Below are positions 1-8,004 of a stretch of DNA of 25,391 bases, one piece after another. Numbering within the stretch: position 1 is the first letter of the stretch; every line of letters begins with the position of its first letter. The stretch lies in contig CAZXCV010000016.1 of the NCBI GenBank assembly GCA_964639215.1, forward strand, positions 1 through 25,391, read 5' to 3'. The notes beneath the pieces were generated by a model. It did not search any database and was not told the DNA's origin. It was given only the letters and a program-made list of their open reading frames with translations. This DNA is from UBA6120 sp964639215. Lineage in GTDB: Bacteria > Bacillota_I > Bacilli_A > RFN20 > CAG-826. Position numbers and translations under genes: made by a program.

Positions 1-152
1 GCAGTTGTTACAATCCAGACACCAACGATGAGGTAATGGGTTGGTGTCGGGGGAAAAACCATCCCAGGGATTGCATAAAAAAACACCGATAAAATTAAGC
101 CAAATACGAGATATAGTCTAATGGTGCGCCAGGCTGGTATTTTCAGTTTCAT
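1..152 (-). CDS. Partial membrane protein, N-terminus only
   Basis: An open minus-strand frame of 50 codons starts at the ATG ending at 152 and runs off the left edge. The visible protein has a short basic start with a Trp-Arg pair, a hydrophobic segment at about residues 13-33 and the beginning of a second one at about 40-50. That is the layout of a small membrane protein with paired helices. The basic W-R start followed by two helices recalls the bacterial PH-domain (YdbS-like) proteins, but this is only a resemblance. An in-frame TAA lies four codons upstream, which fixes the start near here. The AAGG just before the ATG is too close to be a good ribosome binding site. The gene is divergent from jetA. 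Confidence 0.45.
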   Translation of the reverse strand, partial: MKLKIPAWRTIRLYLVFGLILSVFFYAIPGMVFPPTPTHYLIVGVWIVTT

Positions 153-205
153 CCTTAGGAATTATATCATAGGTCAGTGATGCCGGAAATAACAAAAAAA
201 TCCTG

Positions 206-227
206 CATATAAATATATTTATATGAT
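206..227 (+). promoter_or_regulatory. Putative jetA promoter -10 overlapping a 20-bp perfect palindrome
   Basis: Positions 206-225 read CATATAAATATATTTATATG, identical to their own reverse complement. The right end overlaps TATGAT (222-227), a plausible sigma-A -10 box for the jetA operon about 40 bases before the jetA start. No convincing -35 box is seen at the expected distance. A symmetric site on a -10 box is the usual form of an operator for a dimeric repressor. AT-rich DNA makes such palindromes easier to get by chance, so the operator role is inference. Confidence 0.4.
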
Positions 228-263
228 AAAATTATTAAGATTTACATTGAAGGAGGACGGGCT

Positions 264-1676
264 ATGAATTTGTTTTCCAATGTGCCAGAAAACTTTTTTT
301 CGATTTTGGCCAGCAAGAACAAAGATGTCTACGCCCTCGCGCTCGATGTTTTATACCAAAGTCTACAAAGTGATGAGATGACGATACGAAAAGATGATTT
401 CATAAGAACCCTGCGCGATAACGCAGCCGAGCTTGTCCTTCGCTTTGATTTTGAAGGGGAAGAAGATGATGTTGCTTCATTTGTCAATGCTTCTTTGCCG
501 AGCAAAGCCGCCTTTATTTGTCGTCGTTTAGAAGAGACGGGATGGATTGACATTGAAATTGATCCAGAAACATTTGAAGAGCAGATTGCCTTACCAAGTT
601 ATTCAATCCAATTTTTAACATTAATCCACGAGATCGTGAGCGAATCGGAAAGTCAGTACACGAGCCTAGTTCATGCAACTTATAGCGAGCTGAAACTCGA
701 AGATGAAGAAAGCGACGAGTTCATGTACGCCACATTATTGCGAGTGTATGAGAGCACAAGAAAACTAAGAACTGAATTAGTCACACTCGGTCACTCAATT
801 CGCATTTACCAGCATAAACTCGGACAAATTTTCTCGACTAATAAAGTATTATCTGATTACTTTGATGATTACAAATCGCGAATCTCAGATCGGCTTTATC
901 ACCCACTGAAAACTTTTGATTCAGTCACAAAATTTAAACGCCATATCACGAATATTTTGCAGAAATGGTTACGAAATGATGACATTAGAAAACAACTTGT
1001 CACCCAATCGTTAATATATTCGCGTCGTAAAGACAAACGCGAAGCCGAAGCCGATATTATCGAGAAGATTAACTACATTACCGACATGTATGAACAATTG
1101 ACGCGTATGGTCGATGAAATCGATCTCAAGCATAGCGAATATACCAAAGCATCGGCGACCAAAATTTTATATCTTAATAACACCGACAAAACAATCAAAG
1201 GACACCTTGAATCAATTTTTAAACATTATGGTGAAGCCGCATTGACTGGTGAAGGCTTATCAGCGCTCTTATCGCAAATGCAAAATAGCATCAGTTTATT
1301 TGAAGTCGGTTATCTTGATCCAGAATCAGTTAGTCTACCAATTGTTCGTCGCTACCGCGAAGAGGGGCAACCGCTCCCAATTGTTGATTTTGAAGATGTT
1401 TCGCGTTTATTGATGCAAGGTTTCCTCGATGAGACACGTAACCACTTTTCCGATGCCCGCATTATGTCATTTATGAAAATGGCGTTTGGTGAAAAAGATA
1501 CGGTGGCCATTGGCGATATTCCACTACCAGATTACGATGCTTTCATCTTGCTTATTCTTGCCACAGTTCATAAAGATGATCGCCAATCATTTTATGACAT
1601 CGATAGTAATGGTGGAAAAATTATTTCCGGGCAATACTTATTGCCAGATATTACGTTTATAAGAAAGGGGAACTGA
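264..1676 (+). CDS. jetA: JetA-like kleisin subunit of a Wadjet/Mks-type SMC complex
   Basis: This 470-residue acidic, helix-rich soluble protein resembles the type II Wadjet JetA family of Bacillota (DUF5716). The N-terminus (FSNVPENFFSILASKNKDVY) matches what I recall of that family. In Wadjet and MksBEF complexes this subunit is the kleisin (MksF-like) that bridges the two SMC heads. The start is well supported by AAGGAGGA at 250-256. It is the first gene of a compact operon: jetB begins four bases after the stop, and its ribosome binding site lies inside the end of jetA. There is no signal peptide or membrane segment. The assignment rests on sequence recollection plus the downstream SMC gene. 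The kleisin role comes from the family, not from residues I can see. Confidence 0.8.
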   Translation: MNLFSNVPENFFSILASKNKDVYALALDVLYQSLQSDEMTIRKDDFIRTLRDNAAELVLRFDFEGEEDDVASFVNASLPSKAAFICRRLEETGWIDIEIDPETFEEQIALPSYSIQFLTLIHEIVSESESQYTSLVHATYSELKLEDEESDEFMYATLLRVYESTRKLRTELVTLGHSIRIYQHKLGQIFSTNKVLSDYFDDYKSRISDRLYHPLKTFDSVTKFKRHITNILQKWLRNDDIRKQLVTQSLIYSRRKDKREAEADIIEKINYITDMYEQLTRMVDEIDLKHSEYTKASATKILYLNNTDKTIKGHLESIFKHYGEAALTGEGLSALLSQMQNSISLFEVGYLDPESVSLPIVRRYREEGQPLPIVDFEDVSRLLMQGFLDETRNHFSDARIMSFMKMAFGEKDTVAIGDIPLPDYDAFILLILATVHKDDRQSFYDIDSNGGKIISGQYLLPDITFIRKGN

Positions 1677-1680
1677 CTGC

Positions 1681-2313
1681 ATGTTTGAGTCACAATTCCA
1701 AACGTTGGCATCCGCTGATCAAAGCGAATTTGCCCGCGTCGTTAATGCCCTATTGCTGAAATCGTTTATTGTCCGTGATATGTTCGATTCACGCGAACGC
1801 ATCATGAAAATCAATCCTGATTATCGATTTTTAGAACGGTTTTATGACCTAGTTTGTGATTATTTGAAATATGCTGGGTGGACGTTAAATAAAGATGTCC
1901 TCAATGGTGTTTTCAGCTTATCAAACAGCTATGAAAGCAATCGGTTACGGCTTGATCGAGAGACGAGTTTATTGCTATTTACGTTACGTCTTGTTTACGA
2001 GAATGAAAAAAATCAAAGTACACAAACAGGCGAATCGATTTATGTGACGACACCGACGCTAATCAAAACGATGCTCGACTATGGAATTACCATCAGTGGT
2101 AAGAAGTTAAGCGGACGCTTACTTGGTCGGGCATTGCGTTTTCTAACGACGCATAATGTCATTGCTAAAGTGAGTGGCTCATATGATGAAGGTAACGTCA
2201 GTTTCTATATTTTGCCTTCGATTATATATGCAATCGATAATCAAAAAATCGTGGCGATGGCCGAAGCACTTGAACAATTGAATAACATGGAAGGTGGCGA
2301 GACCGAACTATGA
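1681..2313 (+). CDS. jetB: JetB-like KITE subunit of a Wadjet/Mks-type SMC complex
   Basis: This 210-residue soluble protein lies between the jetA and jetC homologues, where the MksE/JetB subunit is always found. JetB and MksE are KITE-type winged-helix proteins that bind the kleisin. The size and helical character fit, and the type II family is DUF6063. A segment at about residues 120-170, rich in short helices followed by a beta-like stretch (NVSFYILPS), is consistent with a winged helix. AAAGGGG at 1664-1670 supports the ATG at 1681. The 3' end overlaps jetC by four bases (ATGA), implying translational coupling and a fixed ratio of subunits. The gene is recognised mainly by position. Confidence 0.75.
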   Translation: MFESQFQTLASADQSEFARVVNALLLKSFIVRDMFDSRERIMKINPDYRFLERFYDLVCDYLKYAGWTLNKDVLNGVFSLSNSYESNRLRLDRETSLLLFTLRLVYENEKNQSTQTGESIYVTTPTLIKTMLDYGITISGKKLSGRLLGRALRFLTTHNVIAKVSGSYDEGNVSFYILPSIIYAIDNQKIVAMAEALEQLNNMEGGETEL

Positions 2314-5300
2314 AATTACTTCGTAAAATGAAAATCATCAATTGGCATTATTTTTGGAATGAAACGATTACGTTTGAGCCAATTGTTTTTTTAACCGGGT
2401 TAAACGCCTCTGGAAAATCAACATTAATCGACGCGATGCAATTAATCCTGCTTGGCGATACAACGGGGCGCTACTTTAATAAAGCCGCTTCTGACAAATC
2501 GACTCGAACATTGAAAGGATATCTCAAAGGAGAGCTTGGCGATGCTGAAGAGGGTGGCTTTAATTATTTAAGGACAGGCCGCTTTACCTCGTATCTTGCG
2601 ATGGAGTTCTTCGATGATAAGTCTGAAAAAAGTTTTACGTTTGGCTGCGTGTTTGATTGCTATGAAGACGGAAGTGAAGAACATCGATTCTTTTTGCTTG
2701 AAGATAAAATCCCAAGTAATGAATTTATCGATAACAGCGTCCCGATGGATTACAAAACGTTAAGTCGTTTCTTCAAAGAGCATTATGATGGTGCCTATAA
2801 GTTTTTTGATAGTAACCGTCAATATACTGAATTGCTGAAGCGTCGCTTTGGCGGACTCAAAGATAAATATTTCTCCTTGATAAAAAAGGCAGTCAGCTTC
2901 ACCCCGATCACAGATATCGAAACGTTCATTACCGAATATGTGTGCGATCCACAAGCCAATGTCAATATCGAGCCGATGCAAGAAAATATCTTGCAGTATA
3001 AGAAGTTAGAAAATGAAGCGCAGGTGATGCAAGTCCGGATTGATCGACTCGAAGAAATCGAACGAACTTATCAAGCCTATGCCGGTCATAAAGAAAACCT
3101 CGATATTTTTTCATATCTCATTGAAAATAGCGAACTGCAAATCGAAAAAGATACACTTGATAGTTACCAATTACAATTACAAAAAGCCAAAGAACGATTA
3201 GCGGGAATTGATATCGATTTGGCTGATGTCGCCGGAAATATTAGCGAGCTCGAAAAGAAAAAGTATCGCCTTTATGCTGATCGTGTTAATTCAGACGCCT
3301 ATAAACTAACCGACGAATTGCAAGAAACCAAGAAAACCACCGAGCAAAAACTTAAAGTTTTACAAGATGACATCAATGGTATTATCCTCAATTTACGACG
3401 ATATGCCGATAGCTATGCGAGCGTCGGAACGACGTTATTAACCGCGTTAGCACAACTCGATTTGAAATTATTAGACGAAGAACGGGCTGATGATTTAAGA
3501 AAATTGCTTGATCTCAGCGAGCAAGTGGCAAACACTTCGGCTAAAATCCAACAAATCGATATTGTGCATATTGATGATATTGATATCGATGATTTTCATG
3601 CTTGGCGTGAAACATTAACAAAATTTAAAGGCGCCATCTCAGCCGTCTCTGTCAACCTCGCACGAACGATGCTCGCGCTTGATCAAACCACGGCAACGTT
3701 GCGTCAAGAAGAAACGAATATGCGCGCGGGGGGCAAACCTTACGAATTCGCGTTAGTCCAAATAAAACGAGAATTAGCGGCGCGCTTGAGTGAATTAACT
3801 AAGAAACCGATTGAGGTGCACATTCTCGCTGATTTAATCGATATCCGCACTCCGATTTGGGCGAATGCGATAGAGGGTTATTTACACAATCAAAAATTCA
3901 ATTTGTTAGTGCCTGAAAATTATTATTTGCAAGCTTATGACATATTTAAATCACTACTTGAAAAGTATCGCTATTATGGAACGCAACTCGTTGATGTCGG
4001 TGCGATTATGGAGCGTAATTATGTCGCCGAGATCAGTTCGCTCGCCGAAGAAATTGTCACCGACCATGACGGTGCTCAGGCATATATCAATTTTTTAATC
4101 GGTCGACTCAAAAAGTGTAAGACACCCACCGAAGCGCGAAACTCGGGGAATGGGATTACGCCAGACACTGATATTTACCGAAATTTCACGATGGGACGAC
4201 TCCATCCTAACAGTTATAAGATTCACTATATTGGACGTCGTATCAACGAAGAGCAGATGACCCAAAAACAACAGGAAATTGTCAATAATTCACGGCTTGC
4301 CCTTGAACTCAAACGTTTAAATGAGATTGTCAGCCAAGCGAATAACCTCGAAGTTATCAATACGAATGAAATGAATACATCAGTGCATACACTGAGCCGT
4401 GTTCGTGAAGTTAAAGGTTTGGAATCAACGCTTGCTTATGTCGCCGGTGAACTTAAGAAACATGATTTAAGTCAAATTGAAAGCTATGATCAAAGGATTG
4501 CCGATATTGATGAAGACATCACTGGCTTACGAGCTGATCAAGCCGCACTTAATGAAGAAAAAGGACGCTTACAAACATCGATTGAAACACTGGCAAAAGA
4601 TAAGATTCCCACGACAAGAGCGAAAGTCAAAGAACGCAGTGAACGACTCGATAAAAATTATGACCCATTCCTCATTGCCGAAAAGGGTTTGCCGCAATTT
4701 GAACGCTTACGACTCGAAGGTCGTACGTATCTCGACATTGTCAGCGATTATCATACCCAACTCAGCAATGTCCAATATCTCGTCAGCAATCTTTTCAACC
4801 AACTTGTGCGCTTACGACGCGAGTACGTCCGTGACTACCGGTTAACGATGGATACGGAGAGTATCGATAACCTGCTCTATGACACCGAGCTGGTCGATAT
4901 GCGTGATGTCAAATTACCGCAATATCGCGAAAAGATTGCCGATAGTTATCAAAAAGCCACAAAACAATTCAAGGACGATTTCATTTCTAAACTTCGCTCA
5001 GCGATTGATTCGGTCATCGATCAAATCGATGATTTGAATTTAGCATTAAAAGCTGCGACATTTGGGAATGATTCTTATCAATTTACGGTCAAGCCCAGCG
5101 CGTTATATCGCCGTTATTATGACATGATCAAAGACGATATGCTTTTGAACATGGGTGAAGATGATTCAGATTTCATCGAAAAATATCGCGATGTCATGAA
5201 TGATTTGTTCCGCCAAATCGTTGATGTTGGTCATGGTGATGTTGATAGTGCCGTGCTTGAAAATGTGTCGAAGTTCACCGATTATCGAAGCTATCTTGAT

Positions 5301-5699
5301 TTCGATTTAATCGTCTATAACAAAGATGGTGCCGCGCAACACTTAAGTAAAGTCATTAAGAAAAAGTCTGGCGGTGAAACACAGACACCGTTTTATATTT
5401 CAGTTTTAGCAAGCTTTGCGCAACTATACCGGATTCAAGACACGGGCGAACTTGCTAATTCGATTCGTTTGATTATTTTTGATGAAGCATTTTCCAAAAT
5501 GGATCGCGGCCGGATTCAAGAGGCCGTGCGTTTGTTACGAACATTCGGATTCCAGGCGATTTTATCAGCGCCGAGTGATAAAGTGGCCGATATTTCAGCC
5601 CTCGTCGACCAAACGCTTGTTGTACTTCGCGATAAAAGCGCCTCACGTGTTCATTTATACGCTGAGGTTGACAAGTTAACAAATAGCGCTAAGCAATAA
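2310..5699 (+). CDS. jetC: JetC-like SMC/MukB-type ATPase
   Basis: This 1129-residue SMC-like ATPase is the motor of Wadjet/MksB complexes, which extrude DNA loops. It opens with the W-H-Y-F region common in MksB/JetC proteins and has a Walker A motif GLNASGKST at about residues 30-38. Long charged coiled coils run at about 220-480 and 660-960. They flank a central globular part at about 500-640 that includes a region around ANAIEGYLHNQKFNLLVPE, probably the hinge. The C-terminal head carries the ABC signature KSGGE at about 1018-1022 and Walker B LIIFDEAF, with D1058 and E1059. All ATPase motifs are intact, so the protein should be active. In canonical Wadjet operons JetD, the Toprim-containing nuclease, follows. 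Here a 63-base gap leads straight into glgC. Confidence 0.88.
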   Translation: MKLLRKMKIINWHYFWNETITFEPIVFLTGLNASGKSTLIDAMQLILLGDTTGRYFNKAASDKSTRTLKGYLKGELGDAEEGGFNYLRTGRFTSYLAMEFFDDKSEKSFTFGCVFDCYEDGSEEHRFFLLEDKIPSNEFIDNSVPMDYKTLSRFFKEHYDGAYKFFDSNRQYTELLKRRFGGLKDKYFSLIKKAVSFTPITDIETFITEYVCDPQANVNIEPMQENILQYKKLENEAQVMQVRIDRLEEIERTYQAYAGHKENLDIFSYLIENSELQIEKDTLDSYQLQLQKAKERLAGIDIDLADVAGNISELEKKKYRLYADRVNSDAYKLTDELQETKKTTEQKLKVLQDDINGIILNLRRYADSYASVGTTLLTALAQLDLKLLDEERADDLRKLLDLSEQVANTSAKIQQIDIVHIDDIDIDDFHAWRETLTKFKGAISAVSVNLARTMLALDQTTATLRQEETNMRAGGKPYEFALVQIKRELAARLSELTKKPIEVHILADLIDIRTPIWANAIEGYLHNQKFNLLVPENYYLQAYDIFKSLLEKYRYYGTQLVDVGAIMERNYVAEISSLAEEIVTDHDGAQAYINFLIGRLKKCKTPTEARNSGNGITPDTDIYRNFTMGRLHPNSYKIHYIGRRINEEQMTQKQQEIVNNSRLALELKRLNEIVSQANNLEVINTNEMNTSVHTLSRVREVKGLESTLAYVAGELKKHDLSQIESYDQRIADIDEDITGLRADQAALNEEKGRLQTSIETLAKDKIPTTRAKVKERSERLDKNYDPFLIAEKGLPQFERLRLEGRTYLDIVSDYHTQLSNVQYLVSNLFNQLVRLRREYVRDYRLTMDTESIDNLLYDTELVDMRDVKLPQYREKIADSYQKATKQFKDDFISKLRSAIDSVIDQIDDLNLALKAATFGNDSYQFTVKPSALYRRYYDMIKDDMLLNMGEDDSDFIEKYRDVMNDLFRQIVDVGHGDVDSAVLENVSKFTDYRSYLDFDLIVYNKDGAAQHLSKVIKKKSGGETQTPFYISVLASFAQLYRIQDTGELANSIRLIIFDEAFSKMDRGRIQEAVRLLRTFGFQAILSAPSDKVADISALVDQTLVVLRDKSASRVHLYAEVDKLTNSAKQ

Positions 5700-5700
5700 A

Positions 5701-5757
5701 TTAGTCTTACTGTAAACATGGTAAAATCAAATTAATAACCCAAACGGTCATGGAGGA
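5701..5757 (+). promoter_or_regulatory. Putative promoter and ribosome binding site of glgCDA
   Basis: In the jetC-glgC gap, an extended -10 box TGGTAAAAT occupies 5719-5727. The -35 region is weak: TTAGTC at 5701-5706 leaves a 15-base spacer. Extended -10 promoters can work without a good -35. GGAGGA at 5752-5757 is a strong ribosome binding site for glgC. There is no terminator between jetC and glgC, so some read-through is possible. Confidence 0.5.
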
Positions 5758-5762
5758 TTAGT

Positions 5763-6878
5763 ATGCCTAAAGAAATTGTCGCCATGTTGCTCGCTGGTGG
5801 TAAAGGCACACGGCTTGAGGCTTTAACTCGTAAAATTGCCAAGCCGGCGGTTAGTTTTGGTGGTAAGTACCGAATCATCGATTTTCCGCTTTCTAACTGC
5901 GCAAATAGTCGCATAGATACGGTCGGTGTCTTGACACAATATGAATCGGTGTTTTTGAATACTTATGTTGGTAATGGTGAAAAATGGGGTTTGAATGGCG
6001 TCCATTCCTTGACGGCTTCGCTCCCTCCGCGACAAACGGAAGCTGGTGCGGTTTGGTATAAAGGCACCGCTGATGCAATTTATCAAAATCTCGATTTTCT
6101 CGATAATTTAAATCCTGAATACGTTTTAATTCTCTCGGGTGATCATATTTATAAAATGGATTACCAATTAATGTTGGAAGCCCACAAGCAAAATAATGCC
6201 GATCTCACCGTCGCCGTGATTGATGTGCCACTCGCTGAAGCCAGTCGCTTTGGAATTATGAGCACAGATGAACACATGATGATTAGCAAATTTAGCGAAA
6301 AACCAAGTAAACCGACATCGACGCTCGCCTCGATGGGCATTTACATCTTCACTTATAAAGTTTTAAAGCAAGCATTGATATACGATGCAAAGCAAGAGGA
6401 TTCCGACCACGATTTTGGCAAAAACGTCATTCCTTATTTACTTGGGAAAAAACGGCGCCTATTAGCGTATCGCTTTCAAGGATATTGGAAAGATGTCGGC
6501 ACCATTGCTTCGCTTTGGTCGGCAAACATGGATTTGATTGATGATGAGCAAGCGCTCGATCTTTATTCATCCAAAGACCATCTCAAAATATTCACCGAAG
6601 ACACGCACTCCGTACCTCAGTATGTTGGACGACAAGCTTCCTTAACAAACTCCATGGTCAATCAAGGTGCAATTATTTTGGGTAATGTTCATCATAGCGT
6701 TATTTTTAATGAAGTGTTAATTGAAGAAGACACCGATATTGTCGACTGTGTCATATTACCAGGTACGACGATTAAACGCGGTACCAAAATTCGCCGAGCG
6801 ATTGTCGCTAACGACATAACGATTGGACCTGATCGCGTCATTGATGGAGGCGAGGACATTATCCTCGTCACTAATTAG
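5763..6878 (+). CDS. glgC: Glucose-1-phosphate adenylyltransferase, catalytic subunit GlgC
   Basis: GlgC makes ADP-glucose from ATP and glucose 1-phosphate, the committed step of bacterial glycogen synthesis. The nucleotide-binding signature LAGGKGTRLEALT lies at about residues 10-22, followed by KPAVSFGGKYRIIDFPLSN. GTADAIYQN, LSGDHIYKMDY (about 126-136) and FSEKP are also present, then YWKDVGT and a C-terminal left-handed beta-helix-like part rich in I/V repeats. The length of 371 fits the Bacillota GlgC, which pairs with GlgD. The start at 5763 is set by GGAGGA. glgD follows after 10 bases. The basic catalytic set appears intact. Confidence 0.95.
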   Translation: MPKEIVAMLLAGGKGTRLEALTRKIAKPAVSFGGKYRIIDFPLSNCANSRIDTVGVLTQYESVFLNTYVGNGEKWGLNGVHSLTASLPPRQTEAGAVWYKGTADAIYQNLDFLDNLNPEYVLILSGDHIYKMDYQLMLEAHKQNNADLTVAVIDVPLAEASRFGIMSTDEHMMISKFSEKPSKPTSTLASMGIYIFTYKVLKQALIYDAKQEDSDHDFGKNVIPYLLGKKRRLLAYRFQGYWKDVGTIASLWSANMDLIDDEQALDLYSSKDHLKIFTEDTHSVPQYVGRQASLTNSMVNQGAIILGNVHHSVIFNEVLIEEDTDIVDCVILPGTTIKRGTKIRRAIVANDITIGPDRVIDGGEDIILVTN

Positions 6879-6888
6879 GAGTGCTCGT

Positions 6889-8004
6889 ATGAAAAAAGTC
6901 ATGGGATTATGCAACTTACATTCCTCGGCCATACTCGATGAACTGACGCATTCACGACCGATTGCCTCGACCTCGTTTTTGGGGCGCTATGCTTTCATTG
7001 ACTTCACGTTATCGAATTTTTCAAATTCTGGCATCGATGAAGTTGGGATTCTCGTCAAAAATCATCCGCGCTCGATTTTGAAACACTTAGGAAGTACGAA
7101 TGTCTGGAATACGAATACGAAGCTTGGGTATGAAGCAATTATGTATAATGAAGCGCATGCTCACTCAATAAATTATAACCACGATATTAATAACATCATG
7201 GCCAATGATTGGATTTTCTATAATGCCAAGCCCGATTTATTTATTATTGCCCCAGCCCACATTATTTATCCGATTGATTTTCGTGAAGTTGTCGCAATCC
7301 ATGAAAAAAGTGGGGCTGAAATTACGATGGTTTACGCCGCGATTGACAATGGAAAAAAGGAATTTGTCGGTGGGGATGAACTGCGGGTCGATGCCGAAGG
7401 TTGTATCAAAGAGCTAACGGTCAATAAGGGTGTTAATGACAAGATTAACGTCAGTTTGGAAACGTTTATCATCGCCCTTCCTGTCTTGAAGAAGCTCATC
7501 GAAAAAGCACGAGCAACTTCAGCGTTTTTCACGCTACGCGATATCATTCGACAAGAAATTCGCATGGGTATGTGCGTGCGAGGGTATGCCCATACTGGAT
7601 ATGTGCGTCACTTTGCGAGTCTCAAACAGTATCGCAATCATTCACTCGAGTTACTAAACTATGATGTTCGACGTAAATTATTTCTGGAGGATTGGCCGAT
7701 ATTTACTGTTACACACGATACGCCACCGGCTAAATATGGACCATCCGCACAAATTAAAAATAGTTTTATCGCCAATGGCTGTCGGATACATGGCAAAGTC
7801 ATTAACTCAATTATTTCGCGTAACGTTGTGATTGAAGAAGGTGCAGTGATTAAAAACTCAATTGTATTTACCGACACCAAAATTGGAATAAATGTTCGCG
7901 TTAGTGATGCCATCATTGATAAGTATGCCCGCGTTCGCGAAGTCAAAGACATTAGTGGCACAGATATCGATCCCCTTTACGTGAAACAGGGAGACCGGAT
8001 TTAG
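6889..8004 (+). CDS. glgD: GlgD, non-catalytic partner of glucose-1-phosphate adenylyltransferase
   Basis: This GlgC paralogue of 371 residues lacks the GGxGTRL nucleotide-binding loop: the corresponding start reads MGLCNLHSSAILDELT. It keeps the fold markers YAFIDFTLSNFSNSGIDEVGI and a C-terminal beta-helix part (IHGKVINSIISRNVVIEEG). In Bacillus and Geobacillus, GlgD forms a complex with GlgC and modulates it. I prefer ATG 6889, which has TAGGAG at 6876-6881, over an earlier in-frame ATG at 6823 inside glgC. The gene ends in TAG, whose G is also the first base of the glgA GTG start, so the two are coupled. Confidence 0.92.
   Translation: MKKVMGLCNLHSSAILDELTHSRPIASTSFLGRYAFIDFTLSNFSNSGIDEVGILVKNHPRSILKHLGSTNVWNTNTKLGYEAIMYNEAHAHSINYNHDINNIMANDWIFYNAKPDLFIIAPAHIIYPIDFREVVAIHEKSGAEITMVYAAIDNGKKEFVGGDELRVDAEGCIKELTVNKGVNDKINVSLETFIIALPVLKKLIEKARATSAFFTLRDIIRQEIRMGMCVRGYAHTGYVRHFASLKQYRNHSLELLNYDVRRKLFLEDWPIFTVTHDTPPAKYGPSAQIKNSFIANGCRIHGKVINSIISRNVVIEEGAVIKNSIVFTDTKIGINVRVSDAIIDKYARVREVKDISGTDIDPLYVKQGDRI

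Noticed and set aside
4477..4845. A 122-codon plus-strand frame inside jetC
   Set aside because: It lies wholly within the coiled-coil part of jetC in another frame, has no ribosome binding site and gives no recognisable protein.
5700..5762. A cre-like operator before glgC
   Set aside because: TGTAAACATGGTAAAA shares only the outer bases with the cre pattern and lacks the central CG.
6823..6888. Upstream in-frame start of glgD
   Set aside because: The extra 22 residues lie inside glgC and have no family likeness; ATG 6889 has a proper ribosome binding site.
7659..7961. A 100-codon minus-strand frame opposite glgD
   Set aside because: It is antisense to a well-supported gene, and its Ser/Thr/Leu-rich product looks like the mirror of coding DNA.
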